From Turbatrix aceti (taxonomy: Eukaryota; Nematoda; Chromadorea; Rhabditida; Panagrolaimidae): a DNA stretch of 64,000 bases. Position numbers and translations under genes: made by a program. How positions within the stretch are numbered: the first letter of the stretch is position 1; every line of letters begins with the position of its first letter. Below are positions 21,206 through 32,814 of this stretch, piece by piece. The DNA lies in NCBI GenBank assembly GCA_963969345.1, contig OZ017769.1, positions 1,116,001 to 1,180,000 of the forward strand. Reading direction: 5' to 3'. The notes beneath the pieces were generated by a model. It ran no database searches, was not told where the DNA came from, and saw only the letters and a program-made list of their open reading frames with translations.

Positions 21206-21991
21206 ATGAAGCACGCAACGGTCAGGTTGCTGCGAAACGGTCGCTCAATCCTTGGAAAACGACTCGACTGCGGTCGGGCGGCGTCATCGACTTCGAAGCC
21301 CGCAGATTTCGCCGAAACCAGCGAAGACGACGCTCCGCAGAAAACCAAACAAATTTACTCTAGGTAATTTGATAAAAATACAGTTTTTTGTCATAAAAAC
21401 TGTATTTTTCAGGCTTCACGAACGGCACCGCATTCTCGCAGAAGGCGGAATCCCACCCGTGACTTATGACTTCGAAAAAGCCCGTTCCATCCAGCGTCAA
21501 CGATTCGGCGAATTCGGTCTCGCCAGCGGCGTGGACATCGGTGCTCTCTGGCCTACGGTCGAGGAGGTAACCGAAGTCGCAGCGCTCCGACTTCATCGAA
21601 CCTTCTCTGACGCTGCCCGCGTCGCTGAGGATACCAAATCTGCCCAGGCGAAGAAGCTTCAAGCCAAGTATGCTTATCTCACTTTTACACCCCAACCTGA
21701 AATTTTGCCTTTTTTAGACTCGCCGAAATCAAGCGAAATGAGGCTAAATACGAGGCCAAGATCGCCGAATTCCACGCAAGTCAGGTCAAGGCAGAAGCTG
21801 AGAAATCCGAGCAAGACAAGGTCCTGGAGCGACGTATCCGCGAGATTCAGGAGTACTTTGGGTACTGGATCGATCCCAAGGATCCCCGCTTCGAGGTCAT
21901 GCTGCAGCAGAAGGAGGCGGAAGAGAGGAAAGCTGCGAAAATCGCCAAACGCCAGGCTGCTGAGAAGAAGAAAGTCGCCGCCGCTGTTTAG
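21206..21991 (+). CDS. Mitochondrial large ribosomal subunit protein mL64 (GADD45GIP1/CRIF1 family)
   Basis: Three exons (21206-21363, 21413-21667, 21718-21991) give 228 aa. mL64 sits near the exit tunnel of the mitochondrial large subunit and helps insert nascent OXPHOS proteins. The N-terminus MKHATVRLLRNGRSILGKR is a typical mitochondrial presequence. The family core is recognisable: RQRFGEFGLASGVDIGALWP, then a long charged coiled coil with EYFGYWIDPKDPRF and a Lys/Ala-rich tail. The ATG lies six bases after a TTCATTGCAG acceptor, consistent with trans-splicing. It follows RBBP4 and precedes ATE1 on the same strand, so it may be a downstream gene of an operon. Confidence 0.85.
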
Positions 21992-22437
21992 AAAATTCAT
22001 TAGTTGTTGTGTTTTTCACGTCGTGCCTTGTTATTCGTTAAAAAAGAGAAAAACGGATCTTCGGAATCCATTACGGTTTACGTTTACGACGAGCGTTCGC
22101 AATCGCTTCGAGATACTTGTTGCTTTCTAGAAAGCTTACGCTGGATTGTTTTGTTCTATGTTATTTTTTTGTTTACGTTTGAGCATACTATTACGGTATT
22201 TTCTGTTATGTTTTGTTATATTTTTGTACGATACCGAACTTGAACAATTTTTTGATATTTCGATTTCCTATTGAAACGCTTCTATTTATTTTTTACGATA
22301 TTTTTTTCTGTTTTGCGTTATATTTTTACCATACTACGATATTGCATTCATTCTCTTACGTTTTCTTGCAATAATTTGACTTTGTTCACTGTTTTTTTCA
22401 CTTTCAGCGACTTCAAGCCTCGTGGTTAGCTTCTGCG
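21992..22437. other. Spacer between mL64 and ATE1
   Basis: T-rich 446-bp spacer, ending in CACTTTCAG 31 bp before the ATE1 ATG. This suits trans-splicing of a downstream operon gene. No separate gene is seen. Confidence 0.45.
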
Positions 22438-24706
22438 ATGGAGGAGGATAACCGCAGCAGTGGGATCCGCGTTTCCGTAGTGCAATACCTCGGGCCTGCC
22501 AGTACGGGATGCTGTGGATACTGTAAACGAGGCAAAAACAAAGGTAGCTTCCCTGTACAATATTTTTTGGCCTAAGCCCACTTTTTTTCAGAATCACTGC
22601 CACCCGGCGTCAAGCCTGAAGAGCCGTCCTTCAGCCTAGGTACGTTATTTTTGTGCTCTTATTTATAGTAAAGCGCTTTTACGATACCTAAAACTTTTGT
22701 TCGTTTTTGGCCTTTTTTAACCCAATTTTTCTGTTTGTTTTTATTTGATATGCATTCTCTTGCAGGCGTCATTGCACATTTTCTAACATGCGACGATTTT
22801 AACCGCATGCTAGATTTTGGATGGAATAGGTGAATTTGCTGTTTTTGAAAGACACAACACATTGATCCAATTGGTTCCGATAATTGCCATCGTCGCTATT
22901 TATCCATGGAAAATTTCTATATTTTTTTGGGCTACAAAACGAACAAAAGCTTTTCTTTCAACTACTTTTTGCCAACTTTTTTTTATCACGAGTAAATTTT
23001 TTTCTAGGTGTTTGGGCACACAAATTGAGTGTCAAGGTGTACAACGACTTTTTGGATCGAGGATGGCGTCGGTACGAATTGCATGAATTTATCTTGCATT
23101 TCTTTCGTCGACCGATAACTGAGTTTTTATTTTTAACAATTTTAGGTCAGGAAATTACCTGTACAAACCAATTATGGAGAAAACGTGTTGTCCCCAGTAT
23201 ACGATCAGGTGAGTGAATCATTTTTTGGGTTCAACAGAATTATGAATTCTTGGGTTACAGGTTAGACGTCCACAAGTATAAATTGTCCAGAACACACAAA
23301 CGGGTCCTCAGAAACATGCTTAATTTTCTCAAACACGACAAACGACCGGCCAAGGGTGGTGAGGTGCGCGAAGAAGTATCAGATGACGTCGAAATGAAGA
23401 CACTCATGTCGAGTGACGATTCTGCAGCCGGCAACAAGCCTGCTTCAACTGTTGCTGCTGGCATCCAGAGAGAGGATTCGCAGAAGGGCATCAAGAAGAA
23501 GGCAGTTCGAAAGCAACGAGCCATGGATCGCATGATGGCCCAGGGCATTGATGTCATCGAGGTAGGTCTTTTTTAACGTACAATACTCTTGGCACGAAAT
23601 TCGCGAACCTATCCACACGCTTTTGACAGAAAATTCACACCCAATCTTTTTTACCCCCATTTCCTTACAGTATCAACGAAAACGACGCGAAAAAGAAGAA
23701 AATCGAAAACGAACCATCACATCCTATCTCGAGAAATACGTCGAAGGCGAGTGGGCTCATCGCTTGGAAATCCGGACCCTTTCCAGGGGTTCACCCGAAT
23801 TCGATGACACCTTCGACGAATCCCTGCAGCTATTCATCCGCTACCAACGCGAGGTGCACAAAGACCTCAGCGCGACCCGCAAAGGCTACGAATCCTTCCT
23901 CCTGAGTTCGCCGCTCACGGTTCCCGTCGATGACGAACTCAAGCCCAGCCTGGGATCCATACACCAGCACTACGTCCTGGACGGCAAGATCATTGCAGTC
24001 AGCGTAATCGATCTCCTGCCACGCTGCCTCTCGTCCAAGTACTTTTTCTACGATCCAGACTACGCATTTTTGTCCATGGGATCTTACTCTGCCCTCAGGT
24101 GAGTGATTGTAGGCGAAATTTGAGTATAAAAATTTTTTTTAGAGAAATTGCATTTGTTCGAGCGATATCTAGAACCCGGCCATCTCTTCATTACTACTAC
24201 ATGGGGTACTACCTCCAGGAATGCCCTAAAATGCGATACAAGGGCAAATTTCGACCCAGTGATCTCCTGTGCGATAAAACACTCAAATGGGTAAGTCAAG
24301 TGTTAACCTGCCCATGGCCTAATCTCTTCTTTCTCTTCAGATGCCCCTAGATCAAGCTGTTCAAAAAATAATTGCAAATAATTCAAAATTTACGGTTTTT
24401 TATGAAAATGACACCCGCCCACCCACACCGTCTATTTCCCACATTCGATGCATGTTTCGCGATCGAGCTATCATGTATCCAGCTGTGCAGCAAGAAATGA
24501 TACCGACAAAGCGAGCAGAGTTTGACGCAAACATGTCACAGCTGGCGTACTACATGAATGACCTAGTCAAGTCGGTGATCATCATCTTTCCCTTCATGTC
24601 AACACACATCATGAATCTCTCAATGTCCGGCGTTCGAATTGGATCTTCAACCCGTGCCGACGATGATGCAGAGGAAGAGGAGGAATTGGAAGAGTACGAC
24701 AGCTAG
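22438..24706 (+). CDS. Arginyl-tRNA--protein transferase ATE1
   Basis: Exons: 22438-22543, 22592-22639, then either 22766-22829 or 23008-23071, then 23146-23208, 23261-23561, 23671-24098, 24143-24290 and 24341-24706. Either choice gives 507 aa. ATE1 transfers Arg from tRNA to N-terminal Asp, Glu or oxidised Cys, marking proteins for N-degron degradation. The N-domain shows CGYC (residues 26-29) and TCCPQYTIR (about 85-93), the conserved cysteines linked to Fe-S binding and catalysis, plus the WAHKLSVKVYNDFLDRGWRR block. The C-domain shows LDGKIIAVSVIDLLP, YYDPDYAFLSMGSYSALREI-type sequence, HYYYMGYYLQECPKMRYKG and RPSDLLC. The tail is acidic (EEEEELEEYDS). The ATG follows a CTTTCAG acceptor by 31 bp. 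The paired exons are discussed in the findings. Confidence 0.95.
22766..22829 (+). other. ATE1 alternative exon 3a
   Basis: 64 nt bounded by TTGCAG and GTGAAT. Encodes VIAHFLTCDDFNRMLDFGWN, the aligned counterpart of exon 3b, with the same entry phase (1) and exit phase (2). It lacks the conserved Trp of WAH and adds a Cys. Confidence 0.8.
23008..23071 (+). other. ATE1 alternative exon 3b (canonical)
   Basis: 64 nt bounded by TTTCTAG and GTACGA. Encodes VWAHKLSVKVYNDFLDRGWR, close to the canonical metazoan ATE1 sequence. Same length and phases as exon 3a. Inclusion of both would shift the frame. Confidence 0.85.
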
Positions 24707-25298
24707 GGACTGACAAACAGCAGCGAATCATCGATTAAGGACTGATATAACTACAGGCACGCGTGCGCTTGATTTATGGGCACTTTTTTTGTAAGTACAC
24801 TATTTACGATGCAGAACATGATAAATTTTTTTGATGTTGATGGCAAAGTTGGGGAGATGGAGGCTGGGATGGAATACACAAGAGATGCCATAATGTATCG
24901 TGGAACGAAGAAAATGTGATAAAAAAAGAGAAGGGTAACGAAAAAGTGGAAAAACCGAAGAAAAGGTAGAAATAGAGGCAAAAAACTTGAAGGGCCATGG
25001 AAAAATGAAAAAACGACAAAAAAAGAGAGAAAAACAAACAAAAACAAGAAGGAATACGGTATGATGCATACTGTAGCAACATGAATGCAACGCGTCTCCT
25101 CGTTCGCTTCGAGAGAACATTCTCTGCTCCGAGTGTTCTCGAAACGATTCGATTCATTACTTTTTTTCCAACGCTCTTGTACATTTTTTTTCTTCAAAGT
25201 GAAGTGTTTGGTCGTATTTTTTTTCGGGGATTGCGTGTTGTTGGCTACGATTTGGAAGAAGACGTTCTTGATTTTTTTACTTTTATTTCCAGCCGGTC
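24707..25298. other. Intergenic spacer, no supported gene
   Basis: Purine-rich on the plus strand over 24890-25060, which makes long but low-complexity frames on the minus strand. Ends in a TATTTCCAG acceptor just before the ATG at 25299. No gene is supported. Confidence 0.5.
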
Positions 25299-26658
25299 AT
25301 GGTTTTCTTTTCCGACGACGAAGATGACGATCCTCAACCCCGTGTCGTCACTTACGAAAGTCTCGTTGATACCGGTCCAACGGAGCCCTACGTCACGCTG
25401 TCCTACCTGAGATCTATCAATTGGATCGTATATACGCCTCCCGTGTTCACGGCGGCAGAACAGAGCGCTTTCGTCGACGAGTTCCGTGAGCACGAGGGTG
25501 ACAATGATGAGGATTTTCAGGTTCGTTTTACTTTACCTAAAATTTATGTTCTTCGCTTATTTCTTTCATAGAATTTATAATTGCATTTTTGCTCAAAAGA
25601 GATTTTTTTACCTACAATTTTTGTGTTCAACCAATTTTTTAGCGGTGGTGCATTGATCTCGTGCCTCCTCGGTTTTGGATCGTCACCTCGGACCGCCGTC
25701 TGCCGTGCAAGGCGGCATACATCGTCTTCAACCCCGCCACGCAGAGCACCATCAGGTATGCCTATTTTTGCCACTATGCCATCTAAAAGACGTTTTTTAG
25801 GTTCACTCGCTTCGACGAGGACGAAGACGACCTGTTCATCGGTGTCAGCCCGCATCACTTTTCCAGCTTCGCCATGGGTGTGGATTCCATCTGCCCCAAG
25901 AAGTTGCTGCGTCTCTCCCTGCAAGGCAATACGGAGAAGACGGCGGAGCAGTGCCGGGCGATCATGCGCATCATTTTTGGGGTCAATCGCCCCTTGCTCA
26001 TCCCCGAAGTGAGTTTTTATTTATTTTTTAAAACTATTTTTCCTCTGTTTGTTTTTAGGTCGAACTCACGCTTGACGTCAAGCCTCACAACCTGCCGAGT
26101 GTCCTGAGCGAGATCTGCTACTGCGAGACCATCGAATTCAGCCTGAACAGCAGGTACACCGGTCACTACCCGCTTGTCGAGTCCCTGAAGGCGATGCGGC
26201 GGATGGAACATATCAAGTAGGTTTTTCTCACCCTTTATTTTGGTAACAAATATTTTTTTTGTTACAGAATCCCATGCAAGTACTTCGACGATGACAAGGA
26301 GACGTGGACGCTCGCGCTGAAGGAGCTCCTGCAGGGAAATCAAATAATCCAAAGCCTCGGCTTTCGGCTATCCGTGCAGTGGCTTTCTGATCGAGATGAC
26401 GTCAACTTTTTCACTGCTGTTCTGAGCGTAAGTTATTTTTTCCTTCAAAATGAATTTTACCACTTTGTTGTTATTTTACAGACCGTCAAGGAGCACAAGG
26501 TCAAGAAACATCAGCCCACTAAAAAGTTTATCATTTTTTTCGGTCTGGAGTACCAAAGCTACAAGTTCGCCAACGACCAGCAACTCGTCGAAAATTGCCG
26601 TCGTTTTTTGAAGCGGCAGCGAATGCTCAACCCCGACTTCGAGGTCGTCTTTACCTGA
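25299..26658 (+). CDS. Hypothetical protein of 345 aa, unrecognised
   Basis: Six exons (25299-25520, 25643-25755, 25801-26008, 26059-26216, 26268-26427, 26482-26658) splice in phase to 345 aa with GC-rich codons. The start ATG lies seven bases after a TTTCCAG acceptor. The acidic N-terminus (MVFFSDDEDDDPQP) is followed by alternating strand/helix sequence with RWCIDLVPPRFWIVTSDRR, the acidic FDEDEDDLFIGVSPHHFSSF, LCHFC-free but Cys-containing ICYCETIEFSLNSRY, and a basic C-terminus with KKHQPTKKFIIFFGLEYQSY. There is no signal peptide or membrane segment. I do not recognise a domain; some nematode F-box-associated or DUF-type proteins look similar in texture, but this is not a claim. The gene structure itself is solid. 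Confidence 0.8.
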
Positions 26659-27109
26659 AGTAGCCGTTGCTTCGCGCCTTCTTCGACCGCACCTGGAAGG
26701 TGAATTTTTGATTTTTTTGAATTAATTTTTTTGATCATAATTTTGATTTTCTTCCTTTTTTGTTAATTTTTTGTTGTACCGTTACTTTTGGCTGGCGCGG
26801 TATCGCTATTGTTCTCCCCGTTCAGTAAACGCGCCCGCCGACCCAACAACAGGATCGGAGAGGTGAGGGGAGGTGGCTGGACAATGACGGGGGCTGTGGC
26901 GCGATGGCGATGCTTATCAGGTCGTCCTCCGCGCTGCTTTCAGTCGCGACTCGCGAGGCGGAGGGAGGCGCAGTGGTGCAACGTGTCTCGTCGCTTGCCA
27001 CCAGCATCACCCCTACCTTCTTCGTGTTTTTCTGTGTTTTGTGTTGAATTTTATTTATTTTTATTTCATTTTTCAATCGCTAAAAATATTTTGTGCATCT
27101 ACGCCGTTG
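26659..27109. other. Intergenic spacer, promoter-like GC island
   Basis: A GC-rich patch at about 26800-27010 inside AT-rich sequence precedes the CBF-beta gene and may be its promoter or leader. No gene is supported. Confidence 0.4.
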
Positions 27110-28145
27110 ATGAGTAACGGCGGGGCCGGAGCAGCGAGCAGCACCAGTGGAAATCCAGCAAACGCCGGCGGCGAGAGGGTAAAGAGTCAGGAGAAACTCT
27201 TTCGGGAAGATCCCCTGCTCACCCAGATGGCGCAGGCAATCAGCATCACCTTTTCTGGCGTGCCTCATGCGCCGTCCGACGAGAGGATAGCAGCGTTCGC
27301 GCAGGCTTGCGAGAATCGCGATTTGCACATTGTAAGTTCAGTTTTTTTTAACAAGAAAAAGTGGATTGGATTTTTTTAATACCCTGCACCGATAATGAAA
27401 CCCACTTTCTGTCGACATGGCGATAATTGTCTGAAAAGCTTCCTTATCAACCTGATTTTTTAAAGACCAAAAAAAAATTTTTTTCCTTTTCCCCAGCTGT
27501 GTGATAAGCTGCGGACGCTTCAAGCCATTTTTTTTGACAGTTGATGAGTCAACTTTTTTTCCGGATGGAACAAAAAAAGTTATTTCTTCCGGAAATTAAT
27601 TTTTTGCGGTACATAGATATGTACACAAACATTGACTCACCTGTCTGTCACCTGTGCGCTTATCATACCGCGAAGTGCCTTGTCACCGGCTTCTTTTTTT
27701 CCGAAAAACAAAAAATACGGTGAACTTTGTTGTCGACCTGATCCTTGTAATTACATGCGTCGAGATCCGATCATCGGCTCTCGACGCTTCTCGATCTCGA
27801 TCGCACCCTTGATTGACCTTGGCACCATGACGCAACCAACCAACTTTTGCCAATGCAACCCTTCGACTTTTGCAGACAGTCGTTCCCCGAGGAATCAACC
27901 TCGTGTTATCCCTCCAAGAAACGCGGCAGGAAAACGACATTGTCCATTTTGTCTCCAGACTCACGTTCAACTCGGTCTGCGTGCGATTCGTCGGCCAGAT
28001 GCATCGCATCAAACTCGACGGCACCGGTCGCTTCGAGTTCGACGCGGAGAGGGCAGCCCAGGTGCCGTCGACGCTCGCCGACCAGCAACGAGCTGCCCAG
28101 CTCCAGGCTTTACGCAATCGATTTGTGAGATCTAATGTAAAATAA
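27110..28145 (+). CDS. Core-binding factor beta (BRO-1 type), Runx partner
   Basis: Two exons (27110-27331 and 27876-28145) with a 544-bp intron encode 163 aa. CBF-beta binds the Runt domain of RUNX factors and raises their DNA affinity. In C. elegans BRO-1 partners RNT-1 in seam-cell proliferation. Matches to the family: EKLFREDPLLTQMAQ aligned with the first helix, PSDERIAAFAQACENRD (family: HEERQARFQNACRD), VPRGINLVLSLQ, LTFNSVCVRFVGQMHRIKLD and GTGRFEFDAERAAQ (family: GMGCLEFDEERAQQ). The Gly/Ser/Ala-rich N-terminal extension is divergent, and the C-terminus is shorter than in vertebrates. The ATG choice rests on being first in frame. It lies tail-to-tail with uL15m (187 bp apart). Confidence 0.88.
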
Positions 28146-28332
28146 TAAATCGCTTTTTCTATCCTAAAAAAGAAGATGCACGTGCGCCGGCGGCAGCTGT
28201 CGTCCAGCAGCGACGGCAACAACAACAACAAAGTAATTTGGCCCTCGTCCGGTGCAATGCGTGTGGGCAATCTCGGTGATCCATCATCACGCGGACCCGC
28301 CGCCGCCGCCGTCGAGGAGGGAGGGTAATTAT

Positions 28333-29772
28333 CTAGCGCAAATGGTCGGCGAGTTGTTCGGGTGGGTTGTAATGCTCGACGATGGCTGGATGCGTTGGTT
28401 CAAAGACCTTGCGATCAGCGAGGGATACGATAGATCCCGGCTTGAGGCCGAGGAAGACGTGCGTCGCCGGCTTCGTTTCGGCTTCCCAGGCCGCGTCGAG
28501 ATCCGCATCGACAGTCCGGTCGTATTCCAGGATTTCTGAGAGCCTGTGTTCGCTTTTTGCAATGTCGCCATCTAGCGCGAGGTATCTGAAACGCCGCAAC
28601 ATGCCATCCGGCCAGATTTTCATAAACCCTCACCCTCTGTTGTCAGGATCAAGGTAAAACGACAGCAGGCTGTGCGGAGGTGCTTTGCGTGCCGGTACGG
28701 GTTTGCCCTGCTTGAACCATCGCTGGGGGTCAACAGCCGCCGACAGGCTTTCGAGATCGTAGTAGGCCGTCCTGATACGACCACCGGCGCGTTCGATAGC
28801 GGCAATTGTCATCTGGTTCGCCCACTGCACTTCGATGTTGATTTTTGAGGCAAAGTTTTCGGCGCCCTGGAAAAAAAGGACCATAAAGGTCGTAAAAATG
28901 TGCTCCGGCTCTCGAACTCGCTCTGCGCGGCGAGATCAAAGTCAAAGCTCAAAAGACTCACTTCGTCCGTTAGATGGATGCCAAATTGCCTCTGTGATGG
29001 ATTGCATCGAACGAGACGCGTGTTGCAAAGGGTTGAAATGTCGATGAGATGATTTGTATCCAGCCAGCCGAGATCGATGAGCCTTTGGAGTTCGATCAGT
29101 GACAGGGGGGTGTATTCTCTTCTCAGGCTACAAAACTACCGTAAAACCAGTTTTTTTTGAAGTTAAAAAAAACTTACTTGATGTCACCGTTGAATGCTCG
29201 CTCGCTGGGAAACATTCGATGCCATGGACGGAAAAAGTCTCCCCAAATCCAGCCAAGTGGGGGTTTGGGGGAGCGCTGGAGCTCGCCTATCGTGTGACCG
29301 AGCTGGTTGTGGTTGCCTCGGACTTGTTTGCCCTAAAAAACGCAAAAATAAACAATTTGGTCAAAAAATAGCGTAAAAATGCACAAAAAATAAATAAATT
29401 TGTTTTCAAATTTTACAAAAAATGACAATGTGCTCCAAAAAGCAAAAAAAATTCTAAATTATACAAATCGCAAAAATATCTTTAACAAAAAATAATGTAA
29501 AAAAAATTTAATTTAAAAAAAAAACGTCAAATTTCCCTAAAACCTAATTTGTCCCAAAATTGACAAAAAAAAAAGCTCACTGATATGACTGATATGCATA
29601 AAAAAGTTACATTTGTCTAAAAACCGAAAAAAATAATCTTTCCCCCCTGTAAAAAACCTACCGTAACCCTGGCCCCGGGATTATCCCTGAGATCCTGCAG
29701 CCGAACCCTGGAAGCCTTGCTGATGTAGTCAATTGCTCGTTCAGCCGCCGACTGGGCTTTTTTAGACGACAT
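28333..29772 (-). CDS. Mitochondrial large ribosomal subunit protein uL15m (MRPL15)
   Basis: Five exons (29662-29772, 29178-29332, 28962-29127, 28634-28866, 28333-28585) give 305 aa (human 296). uL15m binds 16S-type rRNA in the core of the mitoribosomal large subunit. Recognised stretches: SRVRLQDLRDNPGARVTGKQ, PLSLIELQRLIDLGWLD, KINIEVQWANQMTIAAIERA, GGRIRTAYYD, DPDNRGYLALDGD and VFLGLKPGSIVSLADRKV. The fourth intron is only 48 bp and contains an in-frame TGA just after its donor; reading through it would look like a premature stop. Splicing restores the family's NRGYLA. The ATG lies four bases after a TTTTTTTAG acceptor, consistent with trans-splicing behind the gene at 30053. Confidence 0.92.
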
Positions 29773-30052
29773 TGTGCTAAAAAAATCCTAAAAATAAAAA
29801 ACTCCACAATTTTCATCCCAGATAATTCCAAATCGGTTAAAAACCGCTTTTTTCCACAACTTTTCTCCAAAATCACAATATTTTACTTAATAATGACCGT
29901 GATGACATGGAAAACACCTCGTTCGCATACAGGAGTACTATCTTGGAATAAAATGAGTACAAAGACCACCCAGATTACGGTGGTTGAAAAAAAATTGGAA
30001 AAGTCAAAAAATAATAAATTACACATGTCAAAAATTGTAAAAAGGGTAGAAA

Positions 30053-32814
30053 TCACTCAAAAACTTGGTATGCCATGGATGAGACCGAGCGACGCTTGCT
30101 CAAGACTATGTACAGTCCCAGGGCTCCACCGGCGCCGAAGATGAACGCGAAGACCGCGACGATAAAGAGAGAGCCTCGGCTGAAGCCCACAAATTTCGGG
30201 GCAGGAGGGGGGTCGTCGTGATCGGGAATGATGCCAAAGTGATCGATTGAGATTGCCTGGAACAAAAATTCAAAAACTTTTAAACCACAATTTTCCACCA
30301 AAAAACTCACAGCCGGCTTCTGAGATTCAGAAATGAAGTGAGCGACCAGGGTGCCGTTTGCCAGGGTCGCGTTGAGGCGATCACGGAACTGAGCAACGGT
30401 CAATTCAGGCAGGAGGTAGGCAGTTTTCGTCTGGGTGACGTTGCTCTTTTCACTGACCAGGAACGAAGCCACGGTAACAGATCCAGCCTGCTTAAGGAGG
30501 AAATACGATAGCCTGAGGACAGAAACGTTGCCAGCGGCAGAAAGCGCTTCCGCGAGACCCGCTTCGACGTTTTCGCTGCCCAATTCACGAATCGAGCGCA
30601 AGGAAGCTGAAAAAACGCGTAAGAATCGCTTCAAAAAATAGTACCAACCATTTTGAAGGTTAACAAAGAAGAAAGTCTCGTCAATGGTGTCCGAGATGCA
30701 CGGGAAGATGTTCGAGCCGACCCAAGTAGGACCCGTGGCTGTGAAGTTGACAAAGACGTCAAAGTGCATGTAAGTCGTTGATTGGAGCGTTCCATTGACG
30801 TCCTAAAGTTACAGCAGTCAAAAACCGTATCAAAATCGCAACAAAATTACGATATTTTTTAGGCCACTTTTTATTACAAATCAAAATCATTTTTAGGCTA
30901 ATTTTTAGTAAAAAATGTCGAATTCGGGATAAAAAAATAACAAAAAAGAAACAAAAAAAAATAGAAAAATCATTTTTATACCGTAAAAAAGTAACGTTAC
31001 TCATCGGTAGAAAAAAAAGTGGACGCGGAAGTAATAAAAAAACATGATTCTACCGTAAAAAAGTAACATTTCTTGAACGGAAAATTTAATTTTAACCGTA
31101 ATGTATGTAGAAAGTCCGTTTTTTCGTCAAACGCCAGTTGTTTTTCCATTTTACGATATTTCAAACCAACCTTGTGATAATGAACCACCGAGTGAAGCTG
31201 CGCGCCCTTCACCTGCTCGACAGTCCACGAAGAATTCACAACATTGACCTCGACCACGATGTATCCATTTCCCTCATCCGTCGGTTCCCGGGCAACAAAA
31301 GAATCAACCGTAACGCCCTCAATTACGCGTTGGCCCAGTGAAACAAAAGCTCTGGCATCGGTCAGGTTGAACAAGAGATCGGACGGCGATTTGAGAACCG
31401 TCGTGCCGTTGACGACATCCACGTCTCCATAGGACGTGTCCAAGGGCTCGATGCTCTTGCAGAGCCTGCCATCCTTGGACAAAACATACTGGATACCGTA
31501 ATTGAAGTCACGGTAGATGGTGATCGCAGAAGTGCCATTTTGTCGTGGCGGGACGTGGGCAACGAGGGGGATGTCCTTGTTCGCTGACAGATCGAGGGCA
31601 AACGACGTGATGTGGAGCACGCTGTCGTAGAGGACCTTGATCGTGTTGATCTGCTGGCTGTCGGGCTTGGCAAAGTCGATGACAGCGAAGAAGCGATCGG
31701 GGACAGAAACCGGCAGCGGTGCGCTGACCAGGCCGTCGCAGTACAGGCCTCGGGGCACGGAGGCAGCGGAGAGCTTGTCGGATTCGTGGGTTTTATCCAG
31801 GAGTGAGACGTCCAGGCTGTGGACGGCGGAGACGACTGACACATTCGTTGTCGTGTTTTCTGAAAAAAAAAATTTTATAAAAAAAAGTTTTACGGTCATT
31901 TTTATGTTCAAAAACACGCTTTTTTGATCACAATACGCTTTAGCCTTTTTTATAACAAAAAACGATTTTTTTATATCAATTTAAAAAAAAATCTAATATT
32001 TTAGGCCAATATGTATAACTAAATAAAAATAAATAAAAAACAAACATTCCCTATTGAAAAATAAATTAGGTAACTTTTTTTTATACAAAAAATACTAAAA
32101 TTTTTGATTCATCACTAGTACCGTATTTTTCTGACCCAAAATACAAACCTTTAAAAACAGAAAACCGGACAGTAAGCGGCAGAGGGTTGTTGATCTCCTT
32201 CGCGTACGGCAGCAACGACTTTGCCGTCGCGTAGTAAACTTCCACCTGGACGCCGGTAGAGTTGTCGCCGGTAGCGTTGAAGAGGCATCCATACCACGCC
32301 AGCGCATCGATGCCCCCCACAATCGGCGTGTCAAAGAGCGCTTGAACGTTGAAATTCTTCTGAGCGTTCAGGACACCCTTCAGAATGTCCGAAAACGACT
32401 GGTTACTGCCAGTGACATTGTTGACGACCACCAAAGGCAGAGCGTAGGGACTTGGAATGTTCGACGAGTTCGCGCAGCTCGTGGCGTTGTACTCCAGGAC
32501 ACCGCCTTCACGGACGACAAAAGTCGTCAGCCCGGAGGTCCTATCCGTGCGTTGAAGGACAAAAACGTCCGAAAAGTTGGACTCGGCCAGGAGGAATGTT
32601 TGATTCGTTTCAAAGTTCGTGTACCGGATTGTGGCCTAAAAAGAGGGAAATCTATCGTAAATCCCTTCCAATGACTCACTTCATAGTCAAGCGGAAGAGC
32701 GAGTTCCTGAGGCAGCGGATTGGCCTGTAAGGTCTGATTCCGGTGGCAAAGAAACACGGCTGAGGCTGCCGGACTCGCGATGACAGCGATAAAGATGACC
32801 CCGAGCCAGAGCAT
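30053..32814 (-). CDS. LolA-like domain type I membrane glycoprotein
   Basis: Six exons (32680-32814, 32149-32635, 31171-31859, 30649-30802, 30311-30606, 30053-30256) splice in phase to 654 aa. Seen: a signal peptide (LGVIFIAVIASPAASA), a large extracellular/lumenal region with about fifteen N-x-S/T sequons, one C-terminal membrane helix (GSLFIVAVFAFIFGAGGALG) and a short basic tail (SKRRSVSSMAYQVFE). The central part has the pattern of eukaryotic LolA-like repeats: TIYRDFNYGIQYVLSKDGRL, LKSPSDLLFNL and LGQRVIEGVTVDSFVARE (GQ...GI..D). The eukaryotic role is unknown; bacterial LolA carries lipoproteins, so lipid binding is possible but unproven. It is followed at 280 bp by uL15m on the same strand. 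Confidence 0.75.

Noticed and set aside
24751..25197. Minus-strand frames of up to 148 codons
   Set aside because: Phe/Leu/Ser-rich translation of a purine-rich tract; no codon bias, no homologue, overlapping in all three frames.
28630..28632. In-frame TGA in uL15m, with a GAGGGTGAGGGT tandem that looks like a 6-bp duplication
   Set aside because: A canonical 48-bp intron (28586-28633) removes it and gives the family sequence NRGYLA, so it is neither a nonsense mutation nor readthrough.
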